From positions 3,100,001 to 3,164,000 of the forward strand of contig NZ_JAGJBY010000002.1 of NCBI RefSeq assembly GCF_020010905.1: a DNA stretch of 64,000 bases, written 5' to 3'. How positions within the stretch are numbered: position 1 is the first letter of the stretch; every line of letters begins with the position of its first letter. Below, piece after piece: positions 9,263 through 17,486 of this stretch. The notes under the pieces were generated by a model. The model made no database searches, was not told the origin of the DNA, and worked only from the letters and a program-made list of their open reading frames with translations. The position numbers and the translations under genes were made by a program. Source of the stretch: Streptomyces acidiscabies. GTDB taxonomy: Bacteria > Actinomycetota > Actinomycetes > Streptomycetales > Streptomycetaceae.

Positions 9263-9877
9263 ATGAGCACTCCGGACGCCGAGCCGACCACGGCCCTCCC
9301 GGCGATGGCCCCGCACCTGCGGGCCCTGCGCCGCCGCGCCTCCCTCACGCTGGAGGCCGCCGCGCGGTCCGCCGGGCTCTCGCCCGCCTACCTCTCCCGG
9401 CTGGAGACCGGCCAGCGCCAGCCCTCGCTGCCGATGCTGCTCGCGCTCGCCCGGGTCTACGGTACGACGGTCTCCGAACTCCTCGGCGAGACGTCCGCCG
9501 TACGGGACGCGGTCGTGCGCGCCGGGGACATGGAGCCCACCGAGGCGGGCGGCTGGACGTACGTCCAGGCCGGGGCCGCCGGGCGCGGGATGCAGGCCCT
9601 GCGGGTGCGGGTGCCGCACGGCGCGCAGGGCGACATCGTGCGCGTGCACCCCGGTGAGGAGTGGCTGTACGTCCTCAAGGGGCGCCTGCGGCTGACCCTC
9701 GGCGACTCCACGCACCTCCTCGACCCCGGGGATAGCGCGCACTTCGACTCGCTGACCCCGCACCGCATCGCCGCGCGCGACGCGTCCGGCGTCGACCTTC
9801 TGTTCGTCCACACCCTGCTGCAGAGCCCCACGGCCACGCTGTGCCTGGGGACCGACCCTGGAGAACGCCATGAGTGA
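9263..9877 (+). CDS. XRE-family regulator with C-terminal cupin
   Basis: This 204-residue transcription factor has an N-terminal helix-turn-helix at about residues 14-70 (LEAAARSAGLSPAYLSRLETG is the recognition part) and a C-terminal cupin barrel (VRVHPGEEWLYVLKG, then DPGDSAHFDS). The cupin half usually senses a small ligand. The ATG at 9263 has TGGAGG just upstream. A strong double palindrome lies in the leader, so autoregulation is likely. A small membrane protein gene overlaps its 3' end by 8 bp and must be co-translated. The pair closes the hopanoid locus, but whether it controls that operon cannot be read from the sequence. No second TTGCCT double palindrome was noticed in front of shc. 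Confidence 0.93.
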   Translation: MSTPDAEPTTALPAMAPHLRALRRRASLTLEAAARSAGLSPAYLSRLETGQRQPSLPMLLALARVYGTTVSELLGETSAVRDAVVRAGDMEPTEAGGWTYVQAGAAGRGMQALRVRVPHGAQGDIVRVHPGEEWLYVLKGRLRLTLGDSTHLLDPGDSAHFDSLTPHRIAARDASGVDLLFVHTLLQSPTATLCLGTDPGERHE

Positions 9878-9995
9878 CAACCGTGAGGAAGGCTTCCCGC
9901 GTGCGCTGTGGATCAGGCTGCTGATCTATGTCGTCGGCGGCCACGTCCTGGCGCTGTTCATCTGGTTCCTGTTCGAGGCGGGAGCCCGGCAGTAG
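9870..9995 (+). CDS. 41-residue single-span membrane protein
   Basis: This short protein starts MSDNREEGFPRALWIRLL and has one hydrophobic span (about residues 14-35, rich in Leu, Val, Phe and Trp) and a short basic tail ending in GARQ. Its ATG at 9870 overlaps the XRE/cupin gene by 8 bp, which argues for a real co-translated gene. Short hydrophobic partners of XRE/cupin regulators recur in streptomycetes. From memory this resembles a DUF6126-type peptide, but that name is unchecked. It could anchor or modulate the regulator or act at the membrane; the function is unknown. Confidence 0.75.
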   Translation: MSDNREEGFPRALWIRLLIYVVGGHVLALFIWFLFEAGARQ

Positions 9996-10016
9996 GCGGG
10001 TCGAGGGCCGGGGGGA

Positions 10017-10817
10017 TCACTCCAGGAAGCGGTCCTTCAGGCGGGCCCGCAGCTCCGGCGTCACCCCGAGGCCCTGCTCCAGATACGCGTCCACCGACCC
10101 CCAGTGCTCGTCGATCGCGGTGAAGGCCGCCTGGAGGTACTCGGCGCGGGCCTCGAACAGGGGGCTGAGGAGTTCGGTGATCTCGGGGTCGCGCGCGGGG
10201 GGCACGGAGCCGTCCGTCCGGCGCAGCTGGTAGCGGCGGTGGGTCGCGTTGGACTCCAGGTAGTCCGCGACGATCGCCTCGCGCTCTACGTCCAGCGCGA
10301 GGAGCGTCACCGCGATGGACAGGCCCGCGCGGTCCTTGCCGGCGGCGCAGTGCATCAGCGCGGGCGTGCTGTCGTCGGCGAGGGCGGCCAGCACCTGGGA
10401 GTGCTCGGGCGTGCGCCCCTTGATGATCGTCCGGTACGAGGCGATCATGCGCCCGGCCGCCTTGCCCCCGCCGAGGAGCTCGCGCAGCTGCTCGATCCTG
10501 CCGTCGCGGACCATCGCCCAGAACTCCGCGCCGTCCGCCGGGTCCGACAGCGGCAGGTTCACATTGCGCGTGCCCGGCAGTTCGACGTCCGGGCCCTCCA
10601 GCTTCTGGTCCGCCGCGTTGCGGAAGTCGAAGACCGTGTGCAGCCCCAGCGAGGCCAGGAACGCGGCGTCCTCCTCGGTCGCGTGCGCCAGATGGCCGCT
10701 GCGGAACAGCACGCCCTGGCGCACCCGGCGCCCGTCGGTCGTCGGCAGGCCTCCGACGTCACGAAAGTTGCGCACGCCTGCCAGCTCGGGTTCGGTCGAG
10801 GGGATCTGCTGCGTCAC
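10017..10817 (-). CDS. Tyrosine-protein phosphatase-like (DSP/Y_phosphatase3 type)
   Basis: This 266-residue protein carries the CX5R phosphatase loop HCAAGKDRAG, with C157 as the expected nucleophile. An N-terminal VRNFRDVGGLP block and LFRSGHL are typical of the bacterial tyrosine/phosphoinositide phosphatases related to LipA/IphP. I choose the GTG at 10817 because GGAGGGAG lies just upstream. An ATG further upstream would add 32 residues with no homology look. The gene is transcribed away from the GH36 gene, so the 10818-11022 interval should hold two divergent promoters. The physiological substrate cannot be inferred. Confidence 0.88.
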   Translation of the reverse strand: MTQQIPSTEPELAGVRNFRDVGGLPTTDGRRVRQGVLFRSGHLAHATEEDAAFLASLGLHTVFDFRNAADQKLEGPDVELPGTRNVNLPLSDPADGAEFWAMVRDGRIEQLRELLGGGKAAGRMIASYRTIIKGRTPEHSQVLAALADDSTPALMHCAAGKDRAGLSIAVTLLALDVEREAIVADYLESNATHRRYQLRRTDGSVPPARDPEITELLSPLFEARAEYLQAAFTAIDEHWGSVDAYLEQGLGVTPELRARLKDRFLE

Positions 10818-11022
10818 GGGGTCTCCCTCCCAGTCGGTCCCGGACCGGCGCGGCTCAGGAAAATGGCCGGTGGGACACGCTGTCGACGATACGACATGGG
10901 GGTGACACCTCATGAGTTATCCACAGGCGTTGCAGGCGGCCCCCGGGACCCCCGATGATGTTGCTGTCTGGTCGTACGTGTTCGTATGTGTTTTAACTGA
11001 TTTTCGATCGTGTGAGGGTCTG

Positions 11023-13095
11023 ATGCTGGAAACCGCTGAGAACGGGCGTACGTGGCTCCTGTCGGGCCCCACGAGCAGTTACGCCCTCCACCTCACCGAA
11101 CGCGGCGAACTGCTGCACCTGCACTGGGGACCGGCGATCGCCCTCGCCGACGCCGAGGCGCTGGCGGCCGTCCCGCTGCCGCACGGCTCGTCCTTCGAGT
11201 CCGCGCTCGACGGCCGTGAGGAGTACCCCGTCGAGGGCGGCCCCCGCTTCACCCGCCCCGCGCTCTCCGTGCGCACACCCGCGCGCCGGGGCACCGAGTG
11301 GGCCTTCGAGTCGTACGAGGCGGACGGCAATGAACTCCGGCTCGCGTTCCGGGACGGCGGACTGACCGTCGCGCTGCACTACCGGATGCGCGGGGACGTC
11401 GTCGAGCGCTGGGCCGTCCTCGGCAACGACGGCGCCGAACCCCTGGAGCTGCTGCGCGCCGACTCCGCGACCTGGACCCTCCCGCACCGCGAGGGCTGGC
11501 GCCTCTCCCAGCTCCACGGCCGCTGGGCAGCCGAGTCCCGCCTCACGCGCACGCAGCTCACCTACGGCGAGAAGGCCATCGGCAGCCGTCGCGGCCACAC
11601 CGGCCACCCGCACCTGCCCTGGGTCGCCCTCGACACCGACGCCACCGAGGAGACCGGCGAGGTCTTCACCACCGCCCTCGGCTGGTCCGGCTCCTGGCGG
11701 ATCGCCGTCGCCCAGCTCCCCGACGCGCGCGTACAGATCACCGGCGGCGCCGGGCACGACGACTCGGGCCTGCTCCTCCTCGCCGACGGCGACTCCTTCA
11801 CGACGCCCGTCTTCGCGGCCCTGTGGTCCGACGGCGGCTACGGCGGCGCCAGCCGCGCCTGGCACGTCTACCAGCGCGAGCACGTCATTCCGGACGCCCA
11901 CGAGAACCGCCCGGTGCTGTTCAACTCCTGGGAGGCGACCACCTTCGACATCTCCGAGGAGCAGCAGCTCGTCCTCGCGCGCAAGGCCGCCGACATCGGG
12001 GTCGAGCTGTTCGTCGTCGACGACGGCTGGTTCGGCAAGCGCGTCAGCGACCGTGCGGGCCTCGGCGACTGGACGCCCAACCCCGACCGCTTCCCGCAGG
12101 GCCTCAAGCCCCTCGCCGACCAGGTGCACGGCCTCGGGATGCAGTTCGGCATCTGGGTCGAGCCCGAGATGGTCAACCCGGACAGCGACCTCTACCGCGC
12201 GCACCCCGACTGGGTGCAGTTCCAGGAGGGCCGCACGCGCAGCGAGTTCCGCAACCAGCTGATGCTGAACCTCGCGCGCGAGGACGTCCAGGAGTACCTC
12301 TGGGAGCAGCTCGACACGCTCCTGTCCAGCGCCCCCATCGACTACGTGAAGTGGGACTTCAACCGCTGCTTCACCGACGCCGGCTGGCCCGGTGACCCCT
12401 ACCCGCAGCGCCTGTGGGTCGACCACGTGCGCGCGCTGTACCGGCTCCTGGACCGGCTGCGCGCGGCGCACCCCGGTGTCGCCTTCGAGTCCTGCTCGGG
12501 CGGCGGCGGCCGGATCGACCTCGGCATCCTCAGCCGCACCGACCAGGTGTGGACCTCCGACAACACCGACCCGTTGGACCGGCTCGCCATCCAGCACGGC
12601 TTCAGCCAGATCCACCCCGCGCGCGTGATGGCCGCCTGGGTCACCGACAGCCCCAACACCCAGCTCAACCACCGGGTCAGCTCGCTGAAGTTCCGGTTCG
12701 TCAGCTCCTTCGCCGGGGTGCTCGGCGTCGGCGGGGACCTCTCGGAGTGGACCGACGCGGAACTCGCCGAGGCGCGCGAGTGGGTGGATCTCTACAAGAA
12801 GATCCGGCCCGTCGTCCAGCAGGGCGACCTGTACCGGCTGCGCGCCCCCGAGGGCGGTCTCAGCGCCGTGCAGTACGTGCGCGGTGACGACACCGTCGTC
12901 CTGGCCTGGCTCCAGGCCCAGCACTACGGGGAGCCTGTACCGGCGGTGCGGCTGCGCGGACTTGACGCGACGGCGTCGTACGAATGCCTCGAAACCGGCG
13001 AAATCCACCGAGGTGCGGTGCTGGTGCATCACGGGCTGCGGACCGGGCTGAGCGGTGACCTCGATGCGGCGGTATTCCGGCTGCGCCGCATCTGA
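11023..13095 (+). CDS. Alpha-galactosidase, GH36
   Basis: This 690-residue protein matches GH36 alpha-galactosidases: an N-terminal beta-supersandwich, then the barrel with FVVDDGWFGKR, LGDWTPNPDRFPQG, GIWVEPEMV, the nucleophile D445 in YVKWDFNR and the acid/base D513 in SDNTDPLDR. It hydrolyses terminal alpha-galactosides such as melibiose or raffinose. No signal peptide is seen, so it is probably cytoplasmic. The ATG at 11023 has GAGGG 4 bp upstream. An in-frame ATG at 10912 would start inside the upstream gene's promoter region and gives a poor N-terminus. No sugar transporter is adjacent. Confidence 0.92.
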   Translation: MLETAENGRTWLLSGPTSSYALHLTERGELLHLHWGPAIALADAEALAAVPLPHGSSFESALDGREEYPVEGGPRFTRPALSVRTPARRGTEWAFESYEADGNELRLAFRDGGLTVALHYRMRGDVVERWAVLGNDGAEPLELLRADSATWTLPHREGWRLSQLHGRWAAESRLTRTQLTYGEKAIGSRRGHTGHPHLPWVALDTDATEETGEVFTTALGWSGSWRIAVAQLPDARVQITGGAGHDDSGLLLLADGDSFTTPVFAALWSDGGYGGASRAWHVYQREHVIPDAHENRPVLFNSWEATTFDISEEQQLVLARKAADIGVELFVVDDGWFGKRVSDRAGLGDWTPNPDRFPQGLKPLADQVHGLGMQFGIWVEPEMVNPDSDLYRAHPDWVQFQEGRTRSEFRNQLMLNLAREDVQEYLWEQLDTLLSSAPIDYVKWDFNRCFTDAGWPGDPYPQRLWVDHVRALYRLLDRLRAAHPGVAFESCSGGGGRIDLGILSRTDQVWTSDNTDPLDRLAIQHGFSQIHPARVMAAWVTDSPNTQLNHRVSSLKFRFVSSFAGVLGVGGDLSEWTDAELAEAREWVDLYKKIRPVVQQGDLYRLRAPEGGLSAVQYVRGDDTVVLAWLQAQHYGEPVPAVRLRGLDATASYECLETGEIHRGAVLVHHGLRTGLSGDLDAAVFRLRRI

Positions 13096-13296
13096 GGTTT
13101 CTGTCCGAATTGGGAAATCTGTGAATCGGTCGCGTGAGCAGGGTCATATTTCTGGCCCTGCGCCACGCGTCATGCGCACGTAATAGGCCGGATTTTCAAG
13201 GGGATTCAGGGGTTCGGGAGGGTTTTCACGCGGTGTGCGGAGACGGTCGAAACGCACCATGAATCGGCAGGAAAAAGATTCATATACAACTTCTGC

Positions 13297-13326
13297 TTGT
13301 CCCCGTGCGTCCGCGTCGCCTACGTT
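13297..13326 (+). promoter_or_regulatory. Putative sigma-A-type promoter for riboswitch/M23 transcript
   Basis: TTGTCC (13297-13302) and TACGTT (13321-13326) are spaced by 18 bp and lie about 20 bp before the riboswitch aptamer. The match is by eye. The upstream interval 13096-13296 holds only AT-richer sequence and a weak GCAGGG/CCCTGC hairpin around 13138-13160. Confidence 0.5.
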
Positions 13327-13345
13327 CATCACCAATCCGGACGGA

Positions 13346-13521
13346 CGCCGAATCCTGCCGCGGTCCGGAGCCGAACACATCCACCAACGAAACGGCAGGA
13401 GCGGGGGACCCACAGGCAGTTCCGCCTGGTCCGGTCTTCCCGGAGCAGGCTTGGGGTAAAGCGGCGCCTCGGCGCCGCCGGACATCTCCTGTCCGCACCC
13501 GACAGCTCACCTCGTAGGCGC
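13346..13521 (+). promoter_or_regulatory. c-di-AMP (ydaO-yuaA) riboswitch
   Basis: The leader before the M23 gene has the conserved ydaO blocks in order. Helix TCCTGCCG (13353-13360) pairs with CGGCAGGA (13393-13400). GCGGGGGACCCA follows at 13401-13412, CTTGGGGTAAA at 13450-13460, a GC-rich hairpin (GGCGCC...GGCGCC) next, then ACCCGACAGCTCACC (13497-13511) and CGTAGGCG ending at 13520. In actinobacteria this class controls resuscitation factors and peptidoglycan hydrolases, and it normally switches expression off when c-di-AMP is high. The hydrolase start codon lies 15 bp downstream. Confidence 0.9.
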
Positions 13522-13535
13522 AGGAGAGGAAATCC

Positions 13536-14534
13536 ATGCCCGCCAGGGGTAAGCACCGCCGCCCGAAGCCGCCTCGTTTCTCCCGGTCGCTCGCCGTGGC
13601 CGGAACGGGTGGCGCGGCGCTCGCCATTCCGCTCATCGGGGCCACCGGGGCACACGCCCAGACGGCGTCCGCCGCGGGCACCACCGCTACCGCCGCCTCC
13701 GTGGCGCCGGTCTCCGGGAAGACGGTCCAGGCCGTCCCGGTCGCGCGCACGGCCTCGGCGACGACGTCGGCCACCACGCGCAAGACGACCACCTACACCG
13801 TCCGCTCCGGCGACTACCTCTCGAAGATCGCCGATGAGCAGAACCTCACGGGCGGCTGGCAGCGTCTGTACGAGGACAACCGGGACGCCGTCGGCTCCGA
13901 CCCGTCGCTGATCCACCCCGGGCTGCGGCTGTCGCTCGGCGCGAAGGCGGCGCGGGCGGAAAGCTCCTCCGGCTCCTCGTCGTCGAGTTCGTCCTCCGGC
14001 TCGTCCTCCTCCGGCTCGCGGTCGTCGCAGAAGTCGCAGGGTTCCTCGGACTCCTCGGCTTCCTCGAAGGGCTCCTCCTCGAAGAGTTCCTCCTCGAAGG
14101 CCACCACCGAGAGCGCCTCGTCCTCCTCCGGCTTCACCCTCCCCGTCCGGGGCGCGATCATAGGCACCGGCTACCGCGTCGCCGGCAGCATGTGGTCCAG
14201 CGGCTACCACACGGGCGTCGACTTCGTCGTCCCGAGCGGTACGACCCTGCGGGCGGTCGGCGCCGGTACGGTCGTCGCGGCCGGCTGGGGCGGGGCGTAC
14301 GGCAACCAGGTCGTCATCAGGCTCGCGGACGGCTACTACGCGCAGTACGCGCACCTCTCGGCGCTCAACGTCTCGGTCGGCCAGACCGTCGGCGAGGGCC
14401 AGCAGATCGGCTACTCCGGCGCCACGGGCAACGTGACCGGAGCGCACCTGCACTTCGAGATGCGCACGACCCCGGACTACGGCTCGGACATAGACCCGCT
14501 CGCGTACCTCCGCTCGCACGGAGTCTCCGTCTGA
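13536..14534 (+). CDS. Secreted LysM/M23 peptidoglycan endopeptidase
   Basis: This 332-residue exported protein begins with a basic, hydrophobic signal region (ARGKHRRPKPPRF... then AVAGTGGAALAIP). A LysM domain follows (TYTVRSGDYLSKIA to HPGLRLSL, about residues 86-140). Next comes a Ser-rich linker of about 60 residues, then a lysostaphin-like M23 domain. Zinc ligands H225 and D229 (YHTGVD) and H306 (HLHFE) are present, with H304 catalytic. It should cleave peptide cross-links in the cell wall. The riboswitch in its leader ties expression to c-di-AMP. GGAGAGG lies just before the ATG. A strong terminator follows. Confidence 0.95.
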   Translation: MPARGKHRRPKPPRFSRSLAVAGTGGAALAIPLIGATGAHAQTASAAGTTATAASVAPVSGKTVQAVPVARTASATTSATTRKTTTYTVRSGDYLSKIADEQNLTGGWQRLYEDNRDAVGSDPSLIHPGLRLSLGAKAARAESSSGSSSSSSSSGSSSSGSRSSQKSQGSSDSSASSKGSSSKSSSSKATTESASSSSGFTLPVRGAIIGTGYRVAGSMWSSGYHTGVDFVVPSGTTLRAVGAGTVVAAGWGGAYGNQVVIRLADGYYAQYAHLSALNVSVGQTVGEGQQIGYSGATGNVTGAHLHFEMRTTPDYGSDIDPLAYLRSHGVSV

Positions 14535-14558
14535 CACCAGCATCGTCTGTACACGCCT

Positions 14559-14597
14559 CCGAAGGCCGGACCCCCGATCCCCGGGTCCGGCCTTCGG
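14559..14597 (+). terminator. Intrinsic terminator after M23 gene
   Basis: A perfect 15-bp stem, CCGAAGGCCGGACCC (14559-14573) with GGGTCCGGCCTTCGG (14583-14597), has a 9-base loop. There is no clear T tract, which is common in streptomycetes. It starts 25 bp after the M23 stop. Confidence 0.8.
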
Positions 14598-14724
14598 GGC
14601 GTTCGCGGACGTTCACCGGGGGCAACGATGTTGCTTCTTGCGCGAACATGATCGTTCTGTTGCGGTCGTGTGGCATCCGTCGACAGCCGGGAAAGCGCGG
14701 AGACACAGTGATCTCCGTTCCCTC

Positions 14725-14737
14725 GCAAGCGCTTTCC
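14725..14737 (+). promoter_or_regulatory. LacI-type operator before the pectinolytic operon
   Basis: GCAAGCGCTTTCC contains the AAGCGCTT palindrome typical of LacI-family and catabolite operators. It ends directly before the ribosome site TGGAGG and the GTG at 14748. Binding there would block the leader. No regulator gene is adjacent, so the partner is unknown. Confidence 0.5.
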
Positions 14738-14747
14738 TGGAGGTCCC

Positions 14748-17486
14748 GTGTCCGGCGTCCACCGACGTACCGTCATCAAGGGCGCCGCAGTCGCGGCAGC
14801 CGCCACCTCGTTCTCCTGGGCCCTGTCCCGCCCCGCAGCCGCAGCCGCAGCCGCAGCGTCCGGCACGGCCACCGGCACCGAGCTGCACTGGCTGGAGGGC
14901 ACCCCCGACGCCCACGCCGGCACCACCTGGGGCGTCCCCTGGGCGCGCGGAACGCACAGACCCGGACAGCCCCTGAAGCTGACGACCGCCGACGGCACCG
15001 ACGTCCCCGTCCAGACCTGGCCCACCGCCTACTGGCCCGACGGCTCGGTCAAGTGGACGGCCCACGCGATCGCCCCCGACGCCCCCCGCTCCGACCGCTA
15101 CCTCCTCGACGCGGGCACCCCGGCCGCACCGGAACACCGGGTGACGGTCCGGCGCGCGAAGGGCGGCGTCGAGGTCTCGACCGGCGTCCTGACGGCGCTC
15201 TTCGCGGAGAAGGGCGCCGACACCGTCGTACGGAGCCTGAAGCGCGGCGGGGTCGAGGTCGCGCGGGACGGGCGGCTGGTCGCGCTGCGGCAGGGGAGTG
15301 TGCGGGACGGGGCCGACGTGGAGGCGTTCGCCGGGCGGGTGGAGAAGGTGGAGGTCGAGCAGGACGGGCCGGTGCGGGCCGTCGTACGGGTCGAGGGGCG
15401 GCACCGGCACGGCGGGCGGGGGTGGCTGCCGTTCGTGCTGCGGTTCGCGTTCTCGGCCGGGGCGGAGTCGTTCCGGCTCGTGCACACCTTCGTCTGGGAC
15501 GGCGAGCAGGAACCCGGCCGCGACCAGGGCGACTTCCTGCGCGGGCTCGGGGTGCGCTTCACGGTCCCGCTGCGCGACCAGGCGTACGACCGGCACATCC
15601 GCTTCGCCGACTCGGGCGGGGGCCTGTTCGCCGAGGCCGTCCAGGGCATCACCGGCCTGCGCCGCGACCCCGGTGCGGCGGTCCGGGCCGCGCAGGTCGC
15701 CGGGGAGAAGCTGCCCGACCTCGCGACCTGGGACACGCGCGTGTCGAGCCGCCTCGCCTACATCCCCCAGTGGGGCGACTACACGCTGGCCCAACTCACC
15801 GCCGACGGCTACCAGATCCGCAAGCGCACCAAGGCCGGTCACGGCTGGATCCCGGCCGCCGCCGGTCAACGTGCCGGTGGATTCGGGTACGTCGGCGGCG
15901 CGAGCGGCGGACTGGCCTTCGGCGTACGGGACTTCTGGCAGCGCCATCCCACCCAGCTCGACGTGCGCGGCGCCGCGAGCAGCGCCGCCGAGGTCACCCT
16001 CTGGCTCTACGCCCCGGAGGCCCAGCCGCTCGATCTGCGCTTCTACCACGACGGGTTGGGCCAGGACACGTACGACAAGCAGTCGGACGGCGGCCTGGAG
16101 ATCACGTACGAGGACTACGAGCCCGGCTTCGGCACGCCGTACGGGATCGCGCGGACCAGTGAACTCACGTTCTGGGCCGTGGAGAAGACACCGGCCGCCG
16201 CTCAACTCGCCGGTTTTTCTAGAGCTGTTGCGGCCCCGCCCCTTCTGACCGCCACGCCTCAACGCCTGCACTCCGCCGGGGTGTTCGGCGACTGGGCGCC
16301 CGTCGACCGTTCCTCGAAGGCCCGCGCGGTCGTCGAGGACCACCTCGACGACCTGTTCGCCTACTACCGCGACCAGCGCGAGGAGCGGCGCTGGTACGGG
16401 TTCCTCGACTACGGCGACGTCCAGCACACCTACGACACCGACCGGCACGTCTGGCGCTACGACGTCGGCGGATTCGCCTGGGACAACTCGGAGTTGGGGA
16501 CCGACCTCTGGCTCTGGTACCACTTCCTGCGCACCGGCTCCGCCGAGGTGTTCCGGTTCGCGGAGGCGATGACGCGGCACACCGGCGAGGTCGACGTCTA
16601 CCACCTCGGCAAGTGGGCGGGGCTCGGCACCCGGCACGGCGTCCAGCACTACGCGGACAGCGCCAAGCAGGTGCGGATCTCGACGGCGGCCAACCGGCGC
16701 TTCTTCTACTACCTCACGGGCGACGAGCGCACCGGCGACCTGCTGCGCGAACTCGCCGACGTGGAGCGGACGTTCCTCGCCGTCGACCCGCAGCGCAAGG
16801 TCCGCACCGACGGCTACACCCCCGGCGACCGGCACGCCCTCTCCGTCGGCTTCGGCACCGACTGGGGCGGCATCTTGGCGGCCTGGCTCACCGAGTGGGA
16901 GCGACGTGGACCGCGGGCGGAGCAGGCCCGGACGAAACTGGTCAACTCCCTGCGGACGATAGCCGCGCAGCCCAACGGCTTCTTCACCGGCGCCGGTCTC
17001 CTCGACGCCGACACCGGCCGGTTCGCGCTCACGGCGAGCACGGCGGTGAACGTGTCGCACCTCAGCGCCGTGTTCGGGCTCGTGGAGACCACCAGCGAGA
17101 TCGTCGCTCTCCTGGGCGACCAGGAACCGGAGTTCCGCACGGCCTGGCTGAACTACGCCCGCTACTACAACGCGACCGACGCCCAGAAGCGCCAACTCAC
17201 CGGCTCCACCTGGAAGTCGGCCCTCCCGGCCGCCCACTCCCGCATCACCGCGTACGCCGCCCGCCACCAGGACGACCCCGCCCTCGCGAGCCGCGCCTGG
17301 AAGGAGTTCTTCACCGGCGCCGACACCTACTTCCCGTCGAACGACTGGTCCCGCGTCACCGTCCCCACGCCCCAAGTCCTGCGCACCACGCGGGAGATCC
17401 CCTGGGTCTCCACCAACTCCTCGGCGCAGTGGGCACTCGCGGCGATCCAGAACCTCGCCCTGATCGGAGATGAGATCCCGTCATGA
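14748..17486 (+). CDS. Tat-exported exo-rhamnogalacturonan lyase-like protein (PcRGLX/YetA type)
   Basis: This 912-residue protein starts with a twin-arginine signal (HRRTVIKGAAVAAAATS) and an Ala-rich cleavage region. The rest resembles the three-domain exo-rhamnogalacturonan lyase family (PcRGLX/YetA, PL26 type): an N-terminal beta domain (TWGVPWARGTHRPGQPL), a central beta-sandwich and an alpha/alpha barrel-like part with YDVGGFAWDN, YHLGKWAGLGTRHGVQHY and DWGGILAAW. Enzymes of this kind release unsaturated disaccharides from rhamnogalacturonan I. The start GTG has TGGAGG upstream. The stop overlaps the esterase gene by 4 bp. Family naming is from memory of the conserved blocks, and the exact substrate is unproven. 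Confidence 0.82.
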   Translation: MSGVHRRTVIKGAAVAAAATSFSWALSRPAAAAAAAASGTATGTELHWLEGTPDAHAGTTWGVPWARGTHRPGQPLKLTTADGTDVPVQTWPTAYWPDGSVKWTAHAIAPDAPRSDRYLLDAGTPAAPEHRVTVRRAKGGVEVSTGVLTALFAEKGADTVVRSLKRGGVEVARDGRLVALRQGSVRDGADVEAFAGRVEKVEVEQDGPVRAVVRVEGRHRHGGRGWLPFVLRFAFSAGAESFRLVHTFVWDGEQEPGRDQGDFLRGLGVRFTVPLRDQAYDRHIRFADSGGGLFAEAVQGITGLRRDPGAAVRAAQVAGEKLPDLATWDTRVSSRLAYIPQWGDYTLAQLTADGYQIRKRTKAGHGWIPAAAGQRAGGFGYVGGASGGLAFGVRDFWQRHPTQLDVRGAASSAAEVTLWLYAPEAQPLDLRFYHDGLGQDTYDKQSDGGLEITYEDYEPGFGTPYGIARTSELTFWAVEKTPAAAQLAGFSRAVAAPPLLTATPQRLHSAGVFGDWAPVDRSSKARAVVEDHLDDLFAYYRDQREERRWYGFLDYGDVQHTYDTDRHVWRYDVGGFAWDNSELGTDLWLWYHFLRTGSAEVFRFAEAMTRHTGEVDVYHLGKWAGLGTRHGVQHYADSAKQVRISTAANRRFFYYLTGDERTGDLLRELADVERTFLAVDPQRKVRTDGYTPGDRHALSVGFGTDWGGILAAWLTEWERRGPRAEQARTKLVNSLRTIAAQPNGFFTGAGLLDADTGRFALTASTAVNVSHLSAVFGLVETTSEIVALLGDQEPEFRTAWLNYARYYNATDAQKRQLTGSTWKSALPAAHSRITAYAARHQDDPALASRAWKEFFTGADTYFPSNDWSRVTVPTPQVLRTTREIPWVSTNSSAQWALAAIQNLALIGDEIPS

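Noticed and set aside
10917..10925. TTATCCACA, a perfect DnaA-box word
   Set aside because: A single copy in a divergent promoter region with no cluster of boxes and no dnaA/dnaN nearby; probably chance.
13137..13161. Hairpin GCAGGG/CCCTGC after the GH36 gene as terminator
   Set aside because: Only six base pairs with a 12-base loop and no T tract; too weak to call.
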